A stretch of DNA of 64,000 bases, from the NCBI GenBank assembly GCA_035566435.1, contig DATMRF010000011.1, positions 32,540 to 96,539 on the forward strand, read 5' to 3'. The notes beneath the pieces are model-generated. The model saw only the letters and a program-made list of their open reading frames with translations, had not been told where the DNA came from and made no database searches. Each line of letters starts with the position of its first letter. Position 1 is the stretch's first letter. Of the stretch, positions 42,471-51,500 are shown piece after piece. The translations under genes and the position numbers were made by a program. The DNA is from DATMRF01 sp035566435 (lineage in GTDB: Bacteria > Verrucomicrobiota > Verrucomicrobiia > Limisphaerales > UBA8199).

Positions 42471-43568
42471 ATGAACCTCGAGACTGTTTTGGCGCGGATT
42501 GTGTCGGCGGAAATTGTGGGCTTTTGCGTAGGCTCGTTGAAAACCGGGCTGGCTCTCTGCCTGTTAGGAATGCTTGCAACCGGCGCGCAACCCAATCTGC
42601 GTGCAGCCGAAGCAAGCGGCGGCGGGAGCAAAGGCCTATTGCTGGTGGCCAACAAGGGGGACCAGACGCTCGGCATTATTGATCCTGAAACCGGCCGGCA
42701 GGTTGCCACGGTGCCGGAGGATGGTGTGACCGGCCACGAAGTCGCCGCGTCCCCCGATGGGAAACGAGCTTTTGTTCCGATCTACGGCAATTCGGGGGTC
42801 GGTCACGCCGGGACGGATGGCAGCCTGCTGCGGGTGATCGACCTGGCCAAGCGGACGGTGATCGGGACGGTTGATTTCGGAAAAGGCGTTCGACCTCATT
42901 GCGCGGTCTTCGGTCCGAAGAACGGTTTGCTTTACGTAACAACAGAGCTGGAAGACGCCCTGACAGTGATTGATCCAGACACATTAAAGATTGTCACCAC
43001 CATCCCTACTGGACAATCCGAGTCTCACATGCTGGCGATCACGAGCGATGGCCGGCGCGGCTACACGGCGAATGTCGGGCCCGGCACGGTGTCGGTGCTG
43101 GACCTGGAAACGAAGAAAGTGCTGGAAGTCATACCGATCTCGCGCACCACCCAGCGCATTGCGCTTTCGCCCGATGACCGCTGGGCCTTCACGGCGGACC
43201 AAACCAAACCGCAGCTCGCCGTAATCGATACCGCGAGCAACAAAGTGAAGCACTGGGTGACCCTGCCCGGAGTCGGCTACGGCACGGCCGCGACGCCGGA
43301 TGGCCGTTGGTTGCTCGTCGCGCTAATCGGCATCAACAAAGTAGGCGCGGTGAACCTGGACACTATGAAGGTCCAGCACACGGTGGATGTGCCCCGTGCC
43401 CCGCAGGAAGTGGTCGTCCGTCCTGATGGCGCCGTGGCTTATGTTTCCTGCGATGCGAGCCGACAGGTCGCCGTGTTGGACCTGAAGGATTGGAAAGTGG
43501 AAAAGCTAATCGATGCGGGACGTGGTGCAGACGGGCTGGCGTGGGCGGGGGGTGAAGGGAAGCGTTGA
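42471..43568 (+). CDS. Exported YncE-like beta-propeller protein
   Basis: 365 residues. A hydrophobic N-terminus (TGLALCLLGMLATGAQ, about residues 25-40) is the signal, though about 24 residues precede it, so a later start is possible. The mature part is a seven-bladed propeller of 40-residue units: LLLVANKGDQTLGIIDPETG, RAFVPIY..., LYVTTELEDALTVIDPDTLK, GYTANVGPGTVSVLDLETKK, WAFTADQTKPQLAVIDT. This is the YVTN/YncE type. Periplasmic, ligand unknown. Confidence 0.82.
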   Translation: MNLETVLARIVSAEIVGFCVGSLKTGLALCLLGMLATGAQPNLRAAEASGGGSKGLLLVANKGDQTLGIIDPETGRQVATVPEDGVTGHEVAASPDGKRAFVPIYGNSGVGHAGTDGSLLRVIDLAKRTVIGTVDFGKGVRPHCAVFGPKNGLLYVTTELEDALTVIDPDTLKIVTTIPTGQSESHMLAITSDGRRGYTANVGPGTVSVLDLETKKVLEVIPISRTTQRIALSPDDRWAFTADQTKPQLAVIDTASNKVKHWVTLPGVGYGTAATPDGRWLLVALIGINKVGAVNLDTMKVQHTVDVPRAPQEVVVRPDGAVAYVSCDASRQVAVLDLKDWKVEKLIDAGRGADGLAWAGGEGKR

Positions 43569-43617
43569 GGCGTGAAACGTGATGCGTGAAACGATTAGCT
43601 TTAACGTTTCAACCGCA
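43569..43617. repeat. GCGTGAAACGTGATGCGTGA repeat
   Basis: CGTGAAACGT, GATGCGTGAA, ACGATTAGC, TTAACGTTTC in tandem. The 15-mer GTGATGCGTGAAACG (43579-43593) is found again exactly at 45466-45480. It fills the whole leader of the monooxygenase gene. Confidence 0.75.
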
Positions 43618-43959
43618 ATGATTGTCACCATTTTTCGCTCGCGGCTGCGGCCGGAGCACCGGGAGGAATACGAGCGGATGGCGGCGCGGATGGATGACCT
43701 GGCGCAGAACATGCCCGGTTTCGTTTCCATCAAGACTTTCACCGCACCGGACGGCGAACGGGTATCGTTGGTGGAGTTCGATTCGGAGGCGGCGCATCAA
43801 GCATGGCGGCAGCATCCCGAGCACCGGGAAGCGCAGCGATTGGGGCGGGAGAAGTTCTATTCGGAGTATCGGATTCAGGTGTGCCGGCTGGAACGCGACT
43901 ATGGGATGAAAGCGGCGGCCGGCGAGGCGGAGCCCGGGACTCAGCCGCAGACGCATTGA
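43618..43959 (+). CDS. ABM-fold small monooxygenase-like protein
   Basis: 113 residues from ATG 43618; earlier in-frame ATGs lie in the repeat. The dimeric alpha/beta-barrel pattern is seen: MIVTIFRSRLRPEHREEYER, MDDLAQNMPGFVSIKTFTAP, VSLVEFDSEAAHQAWRQHPE, FYSEYRIQVCRLER. Known: the antibiotic-biosynthesis-monooxygenase family (PF03992) covers quinol monooxygenases and haem-degrading proteins. No cofactor motif is visible. Specific substrate unknown. Confidence 0.82.
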   Translation: MIVTIFRSRLRPEHREEYERMAARMDDLAQNMPGFVSIKTFTAPDGERVSLVEFDSEAAHQAWRQHPEHREAQRLGREKFYSEYRIQVCRLERDYGMKAAAGEAEPGTQPQTH

Positions 43960-44054
43960 ACCACGAACCGCACCAGGGGCATGGAAAAGAGCCGCCGTCT
44001 TATCCGACGGGGCGGATTCTGTCCCGGCTGTCAGAACTCTCCGCAGCACCGGCG

Positions 44055-45449
44055 ATGAGAATTTTTGGTGGGTGGTTTTTGATCGGCCTGGTGTGCCTCA
44101 GCCCAAGCGACCTTCGAGCGCAGACCGAGGCCAAGGAGAACCGTGAAGCTCGGCCGAAACGTCTGGTGATTGTCGCGCCAAGGGCTTTTTATCCCGCCCT
44201 GAAGGAATTTGTACGTTATAAAAGCATTCTGCTGCCGACCGAATTGGTCTCGCTGGAGACGATTCTTCAGCGCGGCATCGGGGCGGATGATCCGGAGAAG
44301 CTCAAGCGTTTCCTGTACGAGCGGTGGCGTCATCGCGACCTCGGATACGCCTTGTTGGTTGGGGATGTGGACGTGCTACCAGTGCGATTCATGGTTCTCG
44401 ATCGGGTCACTCCGGCGGCCTACGATTATGCGTTCTACCCGAGCGACCTTTATTACAGCGATTTGGCCAAAGCCGATGGTTCGTTCGAGGACTGGAACGC
44501 GCGCAAGGAGTCGTTTCACGCCGCATACTTTGGAGAAGTTAGAGGCGAGAAGAACAAGCACGACCCGATCAACTACGACGCGGTGGATTACCTGCCCGAC
44601 ATTGCCGTCGGGCGCTGGCCGGTCAGCACATCGGAAGAGGTTCAACGAGTGGCTGCCAAAACGATCGCGCGCGAGCGCCTGGTGTCAGCTGGGGACGACC
44701 CGCAATTGCAGCGGGCGGCACTATTGGCGGTGGGCGGCTGGGTGGACAGCCGGCATCTGCTGGACGACCTCGCCGCCAGACTCACGAATTCCTGGCGAGT
44801 GGAAAAGCGGTATTACTCCGACAGGGGCCACCCGGCAAGCATGTTGCCGCCGAACCATGAGCAGGTGCGGGCGCTGTTGGAGAACGGGGTCGGCCTTGTG
44901 GTGCATACCGGTCACGGCGCTGCGGATGCATGGGAGCAATGTTTTTCAGTCCGTGACCTCGACGGCCTCACCAACGGCCCCGCGCTGCCGGTTGTCATTT
45001 CGGCCGGGTGCAGCACGGCCTATTTTGCGCCGCTTCCACCCTACGATGGCTATGTCGACGTGGATGGCAAGGAGCACGCCGGCACCGACCATGGGGAGAG
45101 GTTCGACGCGCCCCCGCCGCCGCCGTCGCCGTATCAACGCGGCCGGTTCAACCCGACCGGCCTGGGCGAGCAATTGCTCAAGCGCGGGCCCAACGGGGCG
45201 GTCGCCTATATTGGCTGCGATACCGGCAGCCAACCTTGTGCCCTGACGTTAGTCGAAGGATTCGTCACCGCGTTGAGCGAAACGAAAACGCCACGCCTGG
45301 GCGATTGTTGGGCCGAGGCAATTCGCCATTACTTCGATAAGGAGCACCTCGCCGATCTAAAACCGAATGACGATTGGTATCCGCCGAGCATCTTTTTTCA
45401 AGGGATGAAGTTTATGGTATTCGGTGATCCGAGCTTGAGAGTCCGTTGA
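44055..45449 (+). CDS. Gingipain-like (C25) secreted protease
   Basis: 464 residues from ATG 44055 (a longer frame to 43803 adds antisense-like sequence). A signal peptide (FGGWFLIGLVCLSPSDLRAQ) precedes a caspase-like fold: RLVIVAPRAFYPALKEFVRY, YALLVGDVDVLPVR, DYLPDIAVGRWPVSTSEEV, then the dyad VVHTGHGAADAWEQ (His) and VVISAGCSTAYFAP (Cys), and GDPSLRV at the end. Known: C25 peptidases are Lys/Arg-type cysteine proteases. A poly-Pro insert (APPPPPSPYQRG) follows the Cys. No C-terminal sorting domain is seen. Confidence 0.82.
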   Translation: MRIFGGWFLIGLVCLSPSDLRAQTEAKENREARPKRLVIVAPRAFYPALKEFVRYKSILLPTELVSLETILQRGIGADDPEKLKRFLYERWRHRDLGYALLVGDVDVLPVRFMVLDRVTPAAYDYAFYPSDLYYSDLAKADGSFEDWNARKESFHAAYFGEVRGEKNKHDPINYDAVDYLPDIAVGRWPVSTSEEVQRVAAKTIARERLVSAGDDPQLQRAALLAVGGWVDSRHLLDDLAARLTNSWRVEKRYYSDRGHPASMLPPNHEQVRALLENGVGLVVHTGHGAADAWEQCFSVRDLDGLTNGPALPVVISAGCSTAYFAPLPPYDGYVDVDGKEHAGTDHGERFDAPPPPPSPYQRGRFNPTGLGEQLLKRGPNGAVAYIGCDTGSQPCALTLVEGFVTALSETKTPRLGDCWAEAIRHYFDKEHLADLKPNDDWYPPSIFFQGMKFMVFGDPSLRVR

Positions 45450-45454
45450 GGCGA

Positions 45455-45575
45455 AAGAGGGATGCGTGATGCGTGAAACGTACGAGGTTGAAACGTTAAA
45501 AGGTTAAAACGGAGAAAACGTTAAACGCAATTCTTTCACGTTTCACGCATCACTCTCACGCTTCGACGATTTCTG
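45455..45575. repeat. GTGATGCGTGAAACGT inverted repeat between convergent genes
   Basis: GTGATGCGTGAAACGT (45466-45481) pairs perfectly with ACGTTTCACGCATCAC (45538-45553), and the spacer holds further AACGTTAAA words. The two flanking genes converge on it, so a hairpin here could protect or end both mRNAs. Confidence 0.8.
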
Positions 45576-45584
45576 GCCTCCGCC

Positions 45585-46472
45585 TCAGACCTCACAGAGG
45601 CGCATCATCTTATCCAGCGTTTCCAGCGGCTCTTTGGTAGGTGAGTATTCATGGGCTATGTACCCCTGGTGGCCGAGGTCGCCGATGGCTTTGCAGATGC
45701 CGGTGTAATTCATCTCCTGCGTATCATCGAACTCATGCCGACCGGGATTGCCGGCAGTATGGAAGTGCCCAATGTAGGCGAAATTGTTGCGGATGGTGCG
45801 GATGATGTCGCCCTCCATGATCTGCATGTGGTAGATGTCATAGAGCAGCTTTACGCGCGGCGAGTTGACGCGCTTGCAGGCTTCCACCCCCCAGGAGGTG
45901 TGGTCGCACATGTATCCCGGGTGATTGACCTTGCTGTTCAGCAGCTCCATGCAGAGCGTGACGTTCTGTTCCTCCGCCAGCGCTTTGAGGTTTTTAAGAA
46001 ACGCGACCGTGTTGTCGAGGCCCTCCTCGTCGGAAATTCCTTTGCGGTCGCCCGCCAGCACGATGACGTTCGGCGCGCCTGCCGCAGCTGTAGCTTTGAT
46101 CGCCTCACGCATTTTGGCATCCATGTCCGCATGGTTTTTCTTGTCGTTGATACCGCTCTTGATGCCGCTGCCTCCGGGCACCATCGTCGGGATCAGTCCG
46201 TGCTTCTTAAGCACCGGGAAGTCATTGGGACCGACCAGGTCGATGCCGACGGCGCCAAGGCGAGCGGCTTCGCGGCATTGGCCGTCCAGGTCAAGCTTGA
46301 GGCCGCTGAAAACGCCACGGCAGAGGCTCTGTTTCAAGCGCCCTTTGCGCGGGGCGGCCTGGGCCGGAGGAGTCGCGGCGGCCAGGATGGAAAAGGCGGT
46401 GAACCCACCAAGAGTGGCGAGGAAGTTCCTACGCGGGAGCGCAGACGAAGGGTGGGTGTTCATGTGTTTCAT
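45585..46472 (-). CDS. Tat-exported hydroxypyruvate isomerase-like protein
   Basis: 295 residues from the ATG at 46470-46472, which overlaps the upstream oxidoreductase stop (ATGA). A Tat-like signal LPRRNFLATLGGFTAFSILA ends at AQAAPRKG. The TIM barrel has LCMELLNSKVNHPGYMCD, LLYDIYHMQIMEGD, IGHFHTAGNPGRHEFDDTQE and YIAHEYSPTKEP, as in the sugar-phosphate isomerase/epimerase family with hydroxypyruvate isomerases. Metal ligands Glu, Asp, His, Glu are all visible. It pairs with the Tat oxidoreductase before it, likely in an exported sugar pathway. Confidence 0.86.
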   Translation of the reverse strand: MKHMNTHPSSALPRRNFLATLGGFTAFSILAAATPPAQAAPRKGRLKQSLCRGVFSGLKLDLDGQCREAARLGAVGIDLVGPNDFPVLKKHGLIPTMVPGGSGIKSGINDKKNHADMDAKMREAIKATAAAGAPNVIVLAGDRKGISDEEGLDNTVAFLKNLKALAEEQNVTLCMELLNSKVNHPGYMCDHTSWGVEACKRVNSPRVKLLYDIYHMQIMEGDIIRTIRNNFAYIGHFHTAGNPGRHEFDDTQEMNYTGICKAIGDLGHQGYIAHEYSPTKEPLETLDKMMRLCEV

Positions 46473-48004
46473 ATCTCCCATCCTGGACGATTCTTGCGGA
46501 ATTTCAACTCGTTCGCCTCAGGCGAATTGGCGAACTCGAACCTGGCGGAATCCCACGCGAGTTTTTTGTTTACGCGCAGAGCGATGGTGCCCAACAGGAT
46601 CGTTTCGGCGAAAGGATACGCGTTCTCAAAGCACGCGTCGGAAGGCTGACCGCCGCGGCAGGCGCGGATGAACTGGTCCAATTCGTCGATGGGGCGCGGC
46701 AGAGTCTTAGGCGGTTCCTTGAAGTCCTGCATTCGCGCCTTGGGAATCAGCCGAGGGTCCTCGCCGCTGAAGCCAGCCAGAAGTTTTCCATTATCGCCGA
46801 CAAATAACAACCCTTCATCGGGCATTGGTTCGCCATCTTCGGCGAGCTCTTTCAACAGCGGTGGCTGCAGCCCGCCGTCGTACCAGTGAAGTGTTACCGG
46901 AGGCAAATCCCCCCGGGCGGGGAATTGCCAGTGGATCAGCGAGGCGCGAGGATATGCCAGGCGGTTGGTCTGTTTGTGCCACGTGTAGTCCTCAATTTTC
47001 CAGTATTGACTGCGCGTTGCTTCGACGCTGAGCGGCGAACCCAATTTCAGGATCTCGAAGATTTGGTGAAAGCTGTAGTGACCCATGTCACCCAGCGCCC
47101 CGGTGCCGAAGTCGCACCAACCGCGGAAAACCGCATTCGTGTACGCCGGGTGGTATGGCCGCTCGCTCGCCGGCCCTAGCCAGAGGTCCCAAAGAAACCC
47201 ATCGGGAACCGGCGGCGTATCCGAGGGGCGTTCGGTCATTCCCTGCGGCCAGAATGGGCGCGAGGACCAATTGTGTACTTCGCGGACGGGCCCAATGCAG
47301 CCGCTGGTGAGCCATTCGGCGATCGTGGGGGTGCTCGCCATGCCGGCGGAGCAGAAGAGTTGTGTAGCGACGCCGGTCTCGCGAGCAGTATCGCGGGCGA
47401 TGCGCACTTCGTTCAGAACGTTCGACATCGGCTTGTGTGTGATGATGTGTTTGCCCTTGCGCATGGCCCGGACCGCGACCACGCCATGCAAATGCTCCGG
47501 CGTCATGTTATAGACCGCATCCAGGTCCTTCTCCTTTTCCAGCAGTTCGCGGAAATCCGTGTAAGCCCGGCAGGAGGTACCCTGCCCCGAGCGTTTCTGT
47601 TTCGCGTAATAGCGATTAACCACCTCCAGCCCGACCTCGCGTCCGCATAAACCGCCACGCGCACCCTGGGCCCAGGCGGGGTCGTCCAGGAACTTGCTGA
47701 TTTTGTTGTTCACCTCGTGCTTGGCCCACTCGGGGTAATCGTCGCTCTTGCGATTCGGATCGCACACCGCGACGATATTGAGCTGTGGTTTAGGCAACGC
47801 CGCCAGCATTTGCCGCATACCCTGCGTGCCGCAGCCAATATATGCGAGGTTGATCTTTTCGCTGGGAGGGACATGCCGTGGCCCGCCAAGGACCTCGCGC
47901 GGCACGACACTGACGGCCGCAGCCACTGCGCCGGCGCTGACCAGGAAGCGCCGTCGGGAAACTGCAGGAAGGGAGGTGTTGCCTGTTGGTTTGAATGTTT
48001 TCAT
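46469..48004 (-). CDS. Tat-exported Gfo/Idh/MocA-family oxidoreductase
   Basis: 511 residues from the ATG at 48002-48004; the longer frame to 48148 has no support. Twin-arginine signal VSRRRFLVSAGAVAAAVSVV; Rossmann loop NLAYIGCGTQGMRQML; the GKHIITHKPMSNV segment replaces EKP by HKP. The large C-terminal domain includes GWCDFGTGALGDMGHYSFHQ and LHWYDGGLQPP, typical of long verrucomicrobial members. It overlaps the isomerase-like gene by 4 bp, so the two are coupled. Substrate unknown, probably a sugar or glycoside. Confidence 0.88.
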   Translation of the reverse strand: MKTFKPTGNTSLPAVSRRRFLVSAGAVAAAVSVVPREVLGGPRHVPPSEKINLAYIGCGTQGMRQMLAALPKPQLNIVAVCDPNRKSDDYPEWAKHEVNNKISKFLDDPAWAQGARGGLCGREVGLEVVNRYYAKQKRSGQGTSCRAYTDFRELLEKEKDLDAVYNMTPEHLHGVVAVRAMRKGKHIITHKPMSNVLNEVRIARDTARETGVATQLFCSAGMASTPTIAEWLTSGCIGPVREVHNWSSRPFWPQGMTERPSDTPPVPDGFLWDLWLGPASERPYHPAYTNAVFRGWCDFGTGALGDMGHYSFHQIFEILKLGSPLSVEATRSQYWKIEDYTWHKQTNRLAYPRASLIHWQFPARGDLPPVTLHWYDGGLQPPLLKELAEDGEPMPDEGLLFVGDNGKLLAGFSGEDPRLIPKARMQDFKEPPKTLPRPIDELDQFIRACRGGQPSDACFENAYPFAETILLGTIALRVNKKLAWDSARFEFANSPEANELKFRKNRPGWEI

Positions 48005-48119
48005 AAGGCGTTTCGAGTTAACCACACCCCGCCAAGGACGGCAAGCTGCGGCAAGCTTGGCTGATGAAAAAACTTTAACAAGGATTCCATCTGTGTTCAT
48101 CTGAAGCGAAACAGCAGCC

Positions 48120-49151
48120 ATGAAAGCCCTGGTGCTCAAAGAATACAAACGCTTCGCCTACGAAGAGGTCCCGGCGCCGGAGCCCGGCCCGGACGAGGTG
48201 CTCATCGCCGTCAAAGCATGCGGGATTTGCGGCAGCGATGTTCATGGCATGGACGGCAGTACGGGGAGGCGGCGTCCGCCCATTATAATGGGCCACGAAG
48301 CGGCCGGCGTGATTGCCGGAACCGGCAAAGAGGCCACCACCTGGCATTCCGGCGAAACGGTTACGTTTGACTCCACGATCTACTGCGGGCATTGCGACTA
48401 CTGCCGCCGCGGCCAGGTCAATCTATGTGACAATCGCCGCGTGTTGGGGGTGTCCTGCGAAGATTATCGGCAGCACGGCGCATTTGCGGAATTCGTCGTG
48501 GTGCCGCAACGCATCCTGTACCGTGTGCCGGAGGGTCTGCCGTCGGAGCACGCGGCGCTGGTGGAACCTTTTGCCATCGCGCTGCACGCCATCCGGCGCT
48601 CGCCGCCGACTTTGAACGACGCGGTCGTCGTGGTGGGTGCGGGAATGATCGGCCTGGCACTCGTTCAAGGGCTCAGCCAAACCGGCTGCGGGCGACTCAT
48701 CGTCGTTGATGTCGCCGCCGACCGGCTCGCGCTGGCCGCCAAGCTCGGAGCGACGCACACGGTCAACTCCGCCGACGAGAACGCGGCTGAGGCGATTCTG
48801 CGGCTCACGCAGGGCCGGGGCGCAGACCTCGCGTTCGAAGCGGTGGGCCTGACGCCGACCGTGGACCTGGCGTTGCTCTGCCTGCGGAAAAGCGGCGCGG
48901 TGACGCTCGTCGGCAACGTCGCGCCGAAAATCGAATTCCCGCTGCAAGCGGCGGTGACTCGGGAACTGAGGGTTTTCGGCTCCTGTGCCTCGCGAGGGGA
49001 GTATCCGGCCTGTCTGCAGATGCTATCGCGAGGGGCGCTAAAAGCTGCACCGCTGATCAGCGCCGTCGCGCCGCTGACGGAGGGCGCCGAGTGGTTCGAG
49101 CGGCTTCGTCGGAAAGAAGCGGGCTTGTTGAAAGTGATCCTCAGGCCTTGA
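48120..49151 (+). CDS. Zinc-dependent polyol/alcohol dehydrogenase
   Basis: 343 residues. Catalytic zinc: CGICGSDVHG and GHEAAGVI; structural zinc: CGHCDYCRRGQVNLC; NAD loop VVVGAGMIGLALVQG. Closest in style to sorbitol/threonine dehydrogenases of the MDR superfamily. Divergent from the Tat oxidoreductase and 33 bp upstream of an SDR gene on the same strand, so the pair may oxidise successive carbons of one sugar or sugar acid. Confidence 0.9.
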   Translation: MKALVLKEYKRFAYEEVPAPEPGPDEVLIAVKACGICGSDVHGMDGSTGRRRPPIIMGHEAAGVIAGTGKEATTWHSGETVTFDSTIYCGHCDYCRRGQVNLCDNRRVLGVSCEDYRQHGAFAEFVVVPQRILYRVPEGLPSEHAALVEPFAIALHAIRRSPPTLNDAVVVVGAGMIGLALVQGLSQTGCGRLIVVDVAADRLALAAKLGATHTVNSADENAAEAILRLTQGRGADLAFEAVGLTPTVDLALLCLRKSGAVTLVGNVAPKIEFPLQAAVTRELRVFGSCASRGEYPACLQMLSRGALKAAPLISAVAPLTEGAEWFERLRRKEAGLLKVILRP

Positions 49152-49184
49152 TGGCCGCCGGCCACTACACCGGATTGTTGTTGT

Positions 49185-49982
49185 ATGAATGTGAACCCTT
49201 TTGACCTCACGGGAAAGGTGGCCGTCGTTACTGGCACAAGCCGGGGACTGGGCCAATATTTCGGTCGGGCGCTCGCAAAGGCCGGTGCCGACTTGGTGAT
49301 AACGAGTCGCGACCCGAACGCGCTAAAACCCTTCCAGGCCGAGATCGAATCGCTTGGCCGCCAGGTGCTGTCTCTGCCGCTGGATGTGCGCCAGCTTGCG
49401 AGCATCCAGACCATGGTGGCCGCGGCGGTCGCGCACTACGGCAAGATCGACATCCTTGTGAACAACGCCGGGTGCAATGTCCGCAAGCCGGCGCTGGAGG
49501 TCACCTGGGACGACTGGAACCTGGTGCTCGATACAAATCTGCGGGGAACGTTCTTTGTGTCGCAAGCGATAGCGCGGCACATGATCGCCAGGAAGTACGG
49601 GCGCATTGTCAACATCGGTTCGGTCACCTGTGTTGCCGGTTACGCCGGCCTGGGACCGTACGGCGCCAGTCGTGGCGGAGTGAAGCAATTGACGATGAGC
49701 CTGGCCGACGATTGGGGCATCCATGGGATTACCGTCAACTGCCTGGCGCCCGGCTGGTTCAAGACCGCGCAGAACGCGGTGATGTATGACAACAAAGAGT
49801 GGGTCGATTACCTTTGCGACCGGATCCCGCTCAAACGGCCCGGTCAACCGCATGATTTGGAAGGCGCGGTGGTGTTCCTCGCCTCGGATGCCAGCGCTTA
49901 TGTGACCGGCCAGACGTTGCTCGTGGATGGCGGGATCTCAACCGGGGCGACCCGGGCCATGCCCGCCAAAAAGGCAGTTTAG
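49185..49982 (+). CDS. SDR oxidoreductase, active-site Lys replaced by Arg
   Basis: 265 residues. Classical SDR marks: TGTSRGLGQYFG (NAD-binding), NNAG, the catalytic Ser in NIGSVTCVAG, and LAPGWFKT. The YxxxK motif reads YGASRGG: Tyr159 is present, but Lys163 is Arg (codon CGT at 49671). Overall it resembles gluconate 5-dehydrogenase and 2-deoxygluconate dehydrogenases. It follows the zinc dehydrogenase closely. Lys normally positions the ribose and lowers the Tyr pKa, so activity may be altered. Confidence 0.87.
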   Translation: MNVNPFDLTGKVAVVTGTSRGLGQYFGRALAKAGADLVITSRDPNALKPFQAEIESLGRQVLSLPLDVRQLASIQTMVAAAVAHYGKIDILVNNAGCNVRKPALEVTWDDWNLVLDTNLRGTFFVSQAIARHMIARKYGRIVNIGSVTCVAGYAGLGPYGASRGGVKQLTMSLADDWGIHGITVNCLAPGWFKTAQNAVMYDNKEWVDYLCDRIPLKRPGQPHDLEGAVVFLASDASAYVTGQTLLVDGGISTGATRAMPAKKAV

Positions 49983-50002
49983 CGGGCTCGTCTCATCGCG
50001 CT

Positions 50003-51394
50003 TCAAGGTCGTGCTGACCTTGACGCTTCTGGCGCCCAAGGCGACCAAACAACATAAAAGACTATACCTGCACCCAGCGCCGCCAACGCGTAGAGGATCG
50101 TTTTCTGGCCGGTGGTCGCGAACAGGAAAATCCACCCGAGGAGTCCAATTAGGGCCGGCAGCGGATATAGCCACATCCGGAAGGGCCGTTCCAGGTTCGG
50201 GCGGCGGCGGCGCAACCAAACCAAAGCCCCGATTTGACCAATAAACTGCACCAGGATCCGGGTGGTCAGCAGCGCGTCGATGACCGTCATCAGGGGCAGC
50301 CAACTGCACAGGATGGCCAGTGCGCCAACGAATAAGAGAGAGAAATGTGGGAAATTCCTCTTTGGGTGAACACGGCCAAACAGCCTGAAGAAGTTACCAT
50401 CGCGTGCGGCGGCATACGGAATCCGCGAGTAGCCCAGAACGAGGCAAAAGCAACTGGCAAAGGCGGTCCATAGCACCATCACGGTGAACATCCGCGCAAC
50501 GCGGATGCCGTAGAGTCTTTCGATAAACCAGGAAACGACCGGCGGCGGGGGATCGGGCGCAGGCGTTCCCGGGGCCGGCACGAACTCGCGCCAGGGGACG
50601 ACCCCGACAATGACGAGGTTCATCGTCATGTAAATCACCGCCACCGTCACCAGGCTGATAAGAATCGAGCGCGGGATGACTCGCCCAGGCTCACGCACCT
50701 CGTCTCCGATGTAGCAAATGTCATAGTAACCAAGGTAATCATAGATTCCCACCCGTACCGCGGCCCCAAGACCCATAAAGAAGCCCAGCGAAAAACCGAA
50801 AGCATGGGGCGGAAAATCAAACGCCAGCTTCGGGTTGAAATGGAACAGTCCGGACACCACGACCGCCCCGACTGTCAACAACGTGCCAACCCACAGTGCC
50901 ACGGTAATTCGTCCGATAGCGGTGATCTGCCGGTACAGCAGCGCCAGGATCAGCGCGCCGGCGCCAGCCATAACCACGCGCGCCTCAAATTCAGTCATCG
51001 ACGGCCACAGGTAGCGGGCGTACTGGGCAAAGCCGATGTAACCCGAAGCAATCTCCAGCGGTCCGCTTAGCAGAAACTGCCAGATGAACAGAAAGGCCAT
51101 CGCTCGCCCAAACGTCTCGCGCAAATAGACGTAACTCCCACCCGAGCCGGGCATCGCGGCCCCGAGTTCGCTCCAGACCAGGCCGTCCGCGCAAGCGATC
51201 ACCAATCCGACCACCCAACCGAGCATCGCCTGCGGCCCCCCCATCGCGGCCATCAGCACCGGGATCGTGATGAACGGTCCGATTCCGATCATGGTGGACA
51301 TGTTCAGCGCTGTCGCCTGCAGCAACCCGAAACGCCGCTTCAGGTGGGCGGACGCCGTGGGCGCCGCTGACTCGTCCTGGGTTTGGGATGGCAT
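50003..51394 (-). CDS. APC-superfamily amino-acid permease
   Basis: 463 residues with about 12 membrane helices. N-terminal GLLQATALNMSTMIGIGPFI is the APC helix 1 with the GIG substrate loop; MPGSGGSYVYLRETFGRAMA and GDEVREPGRVIPRS are further family marks. A Pro-rich loop (APGTPAPDPPPP) lies between helices 7 and 8. Convergent with the SDR gene (20-bp gap). Sits beside a NagB-like gene transcribed away. An amino acid, amine or amino-sugar substrate is possible. Confidence 0.88.
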   Translation of the reverse strand: MPSQTQDESAAPTASAHLKRRFGLLQATALNMSTMIGIGPFITIPVLMAAMGGPQAMLGWVVGLVIACADGLVWSELGAAMPGSGGSYVYLRETFGRAMAFLFIWQFLLSGPLEIASGYIGFAQYARYLWPSMTEFEARVVMAGAGALILALLYRQITAIGRITVALWVGTLLTVGAVVVSGLFHFNPKLAFDFPPHAFGFSLGFFMGLGAAVRVGIYDYLGYYDICYIGDEVREPGRVIPRSILISLVTVAVIYMTMNLVIVGVVPWREFVPAPGTPAPDPPPPVVSWFIERLYGIRVARMFTVMVLWTAFASCFCLVLGYSRIPYAAARDGNFFRLFGRVHPKRNFPHFSLLFVGALAILCSWLPLMTVIDALLTTRILVQFIGQIGALVWLRRRRPNLERPFRMWLYPLPALIGLLGWIFLFATTGQKTILYALAALGAGIVFYVVWSPWAPEASRSARP

Positions 51395-51500
51395 GCCGTT
51401 GTATTACGGGAAATCCTGCAAGAACGCAGTCCGAAAGATTTTCAGATGCCGGTTGGAATTGCTTTGCCCGACTCTGGCGAGTGTGCATCATACGAGCGAT

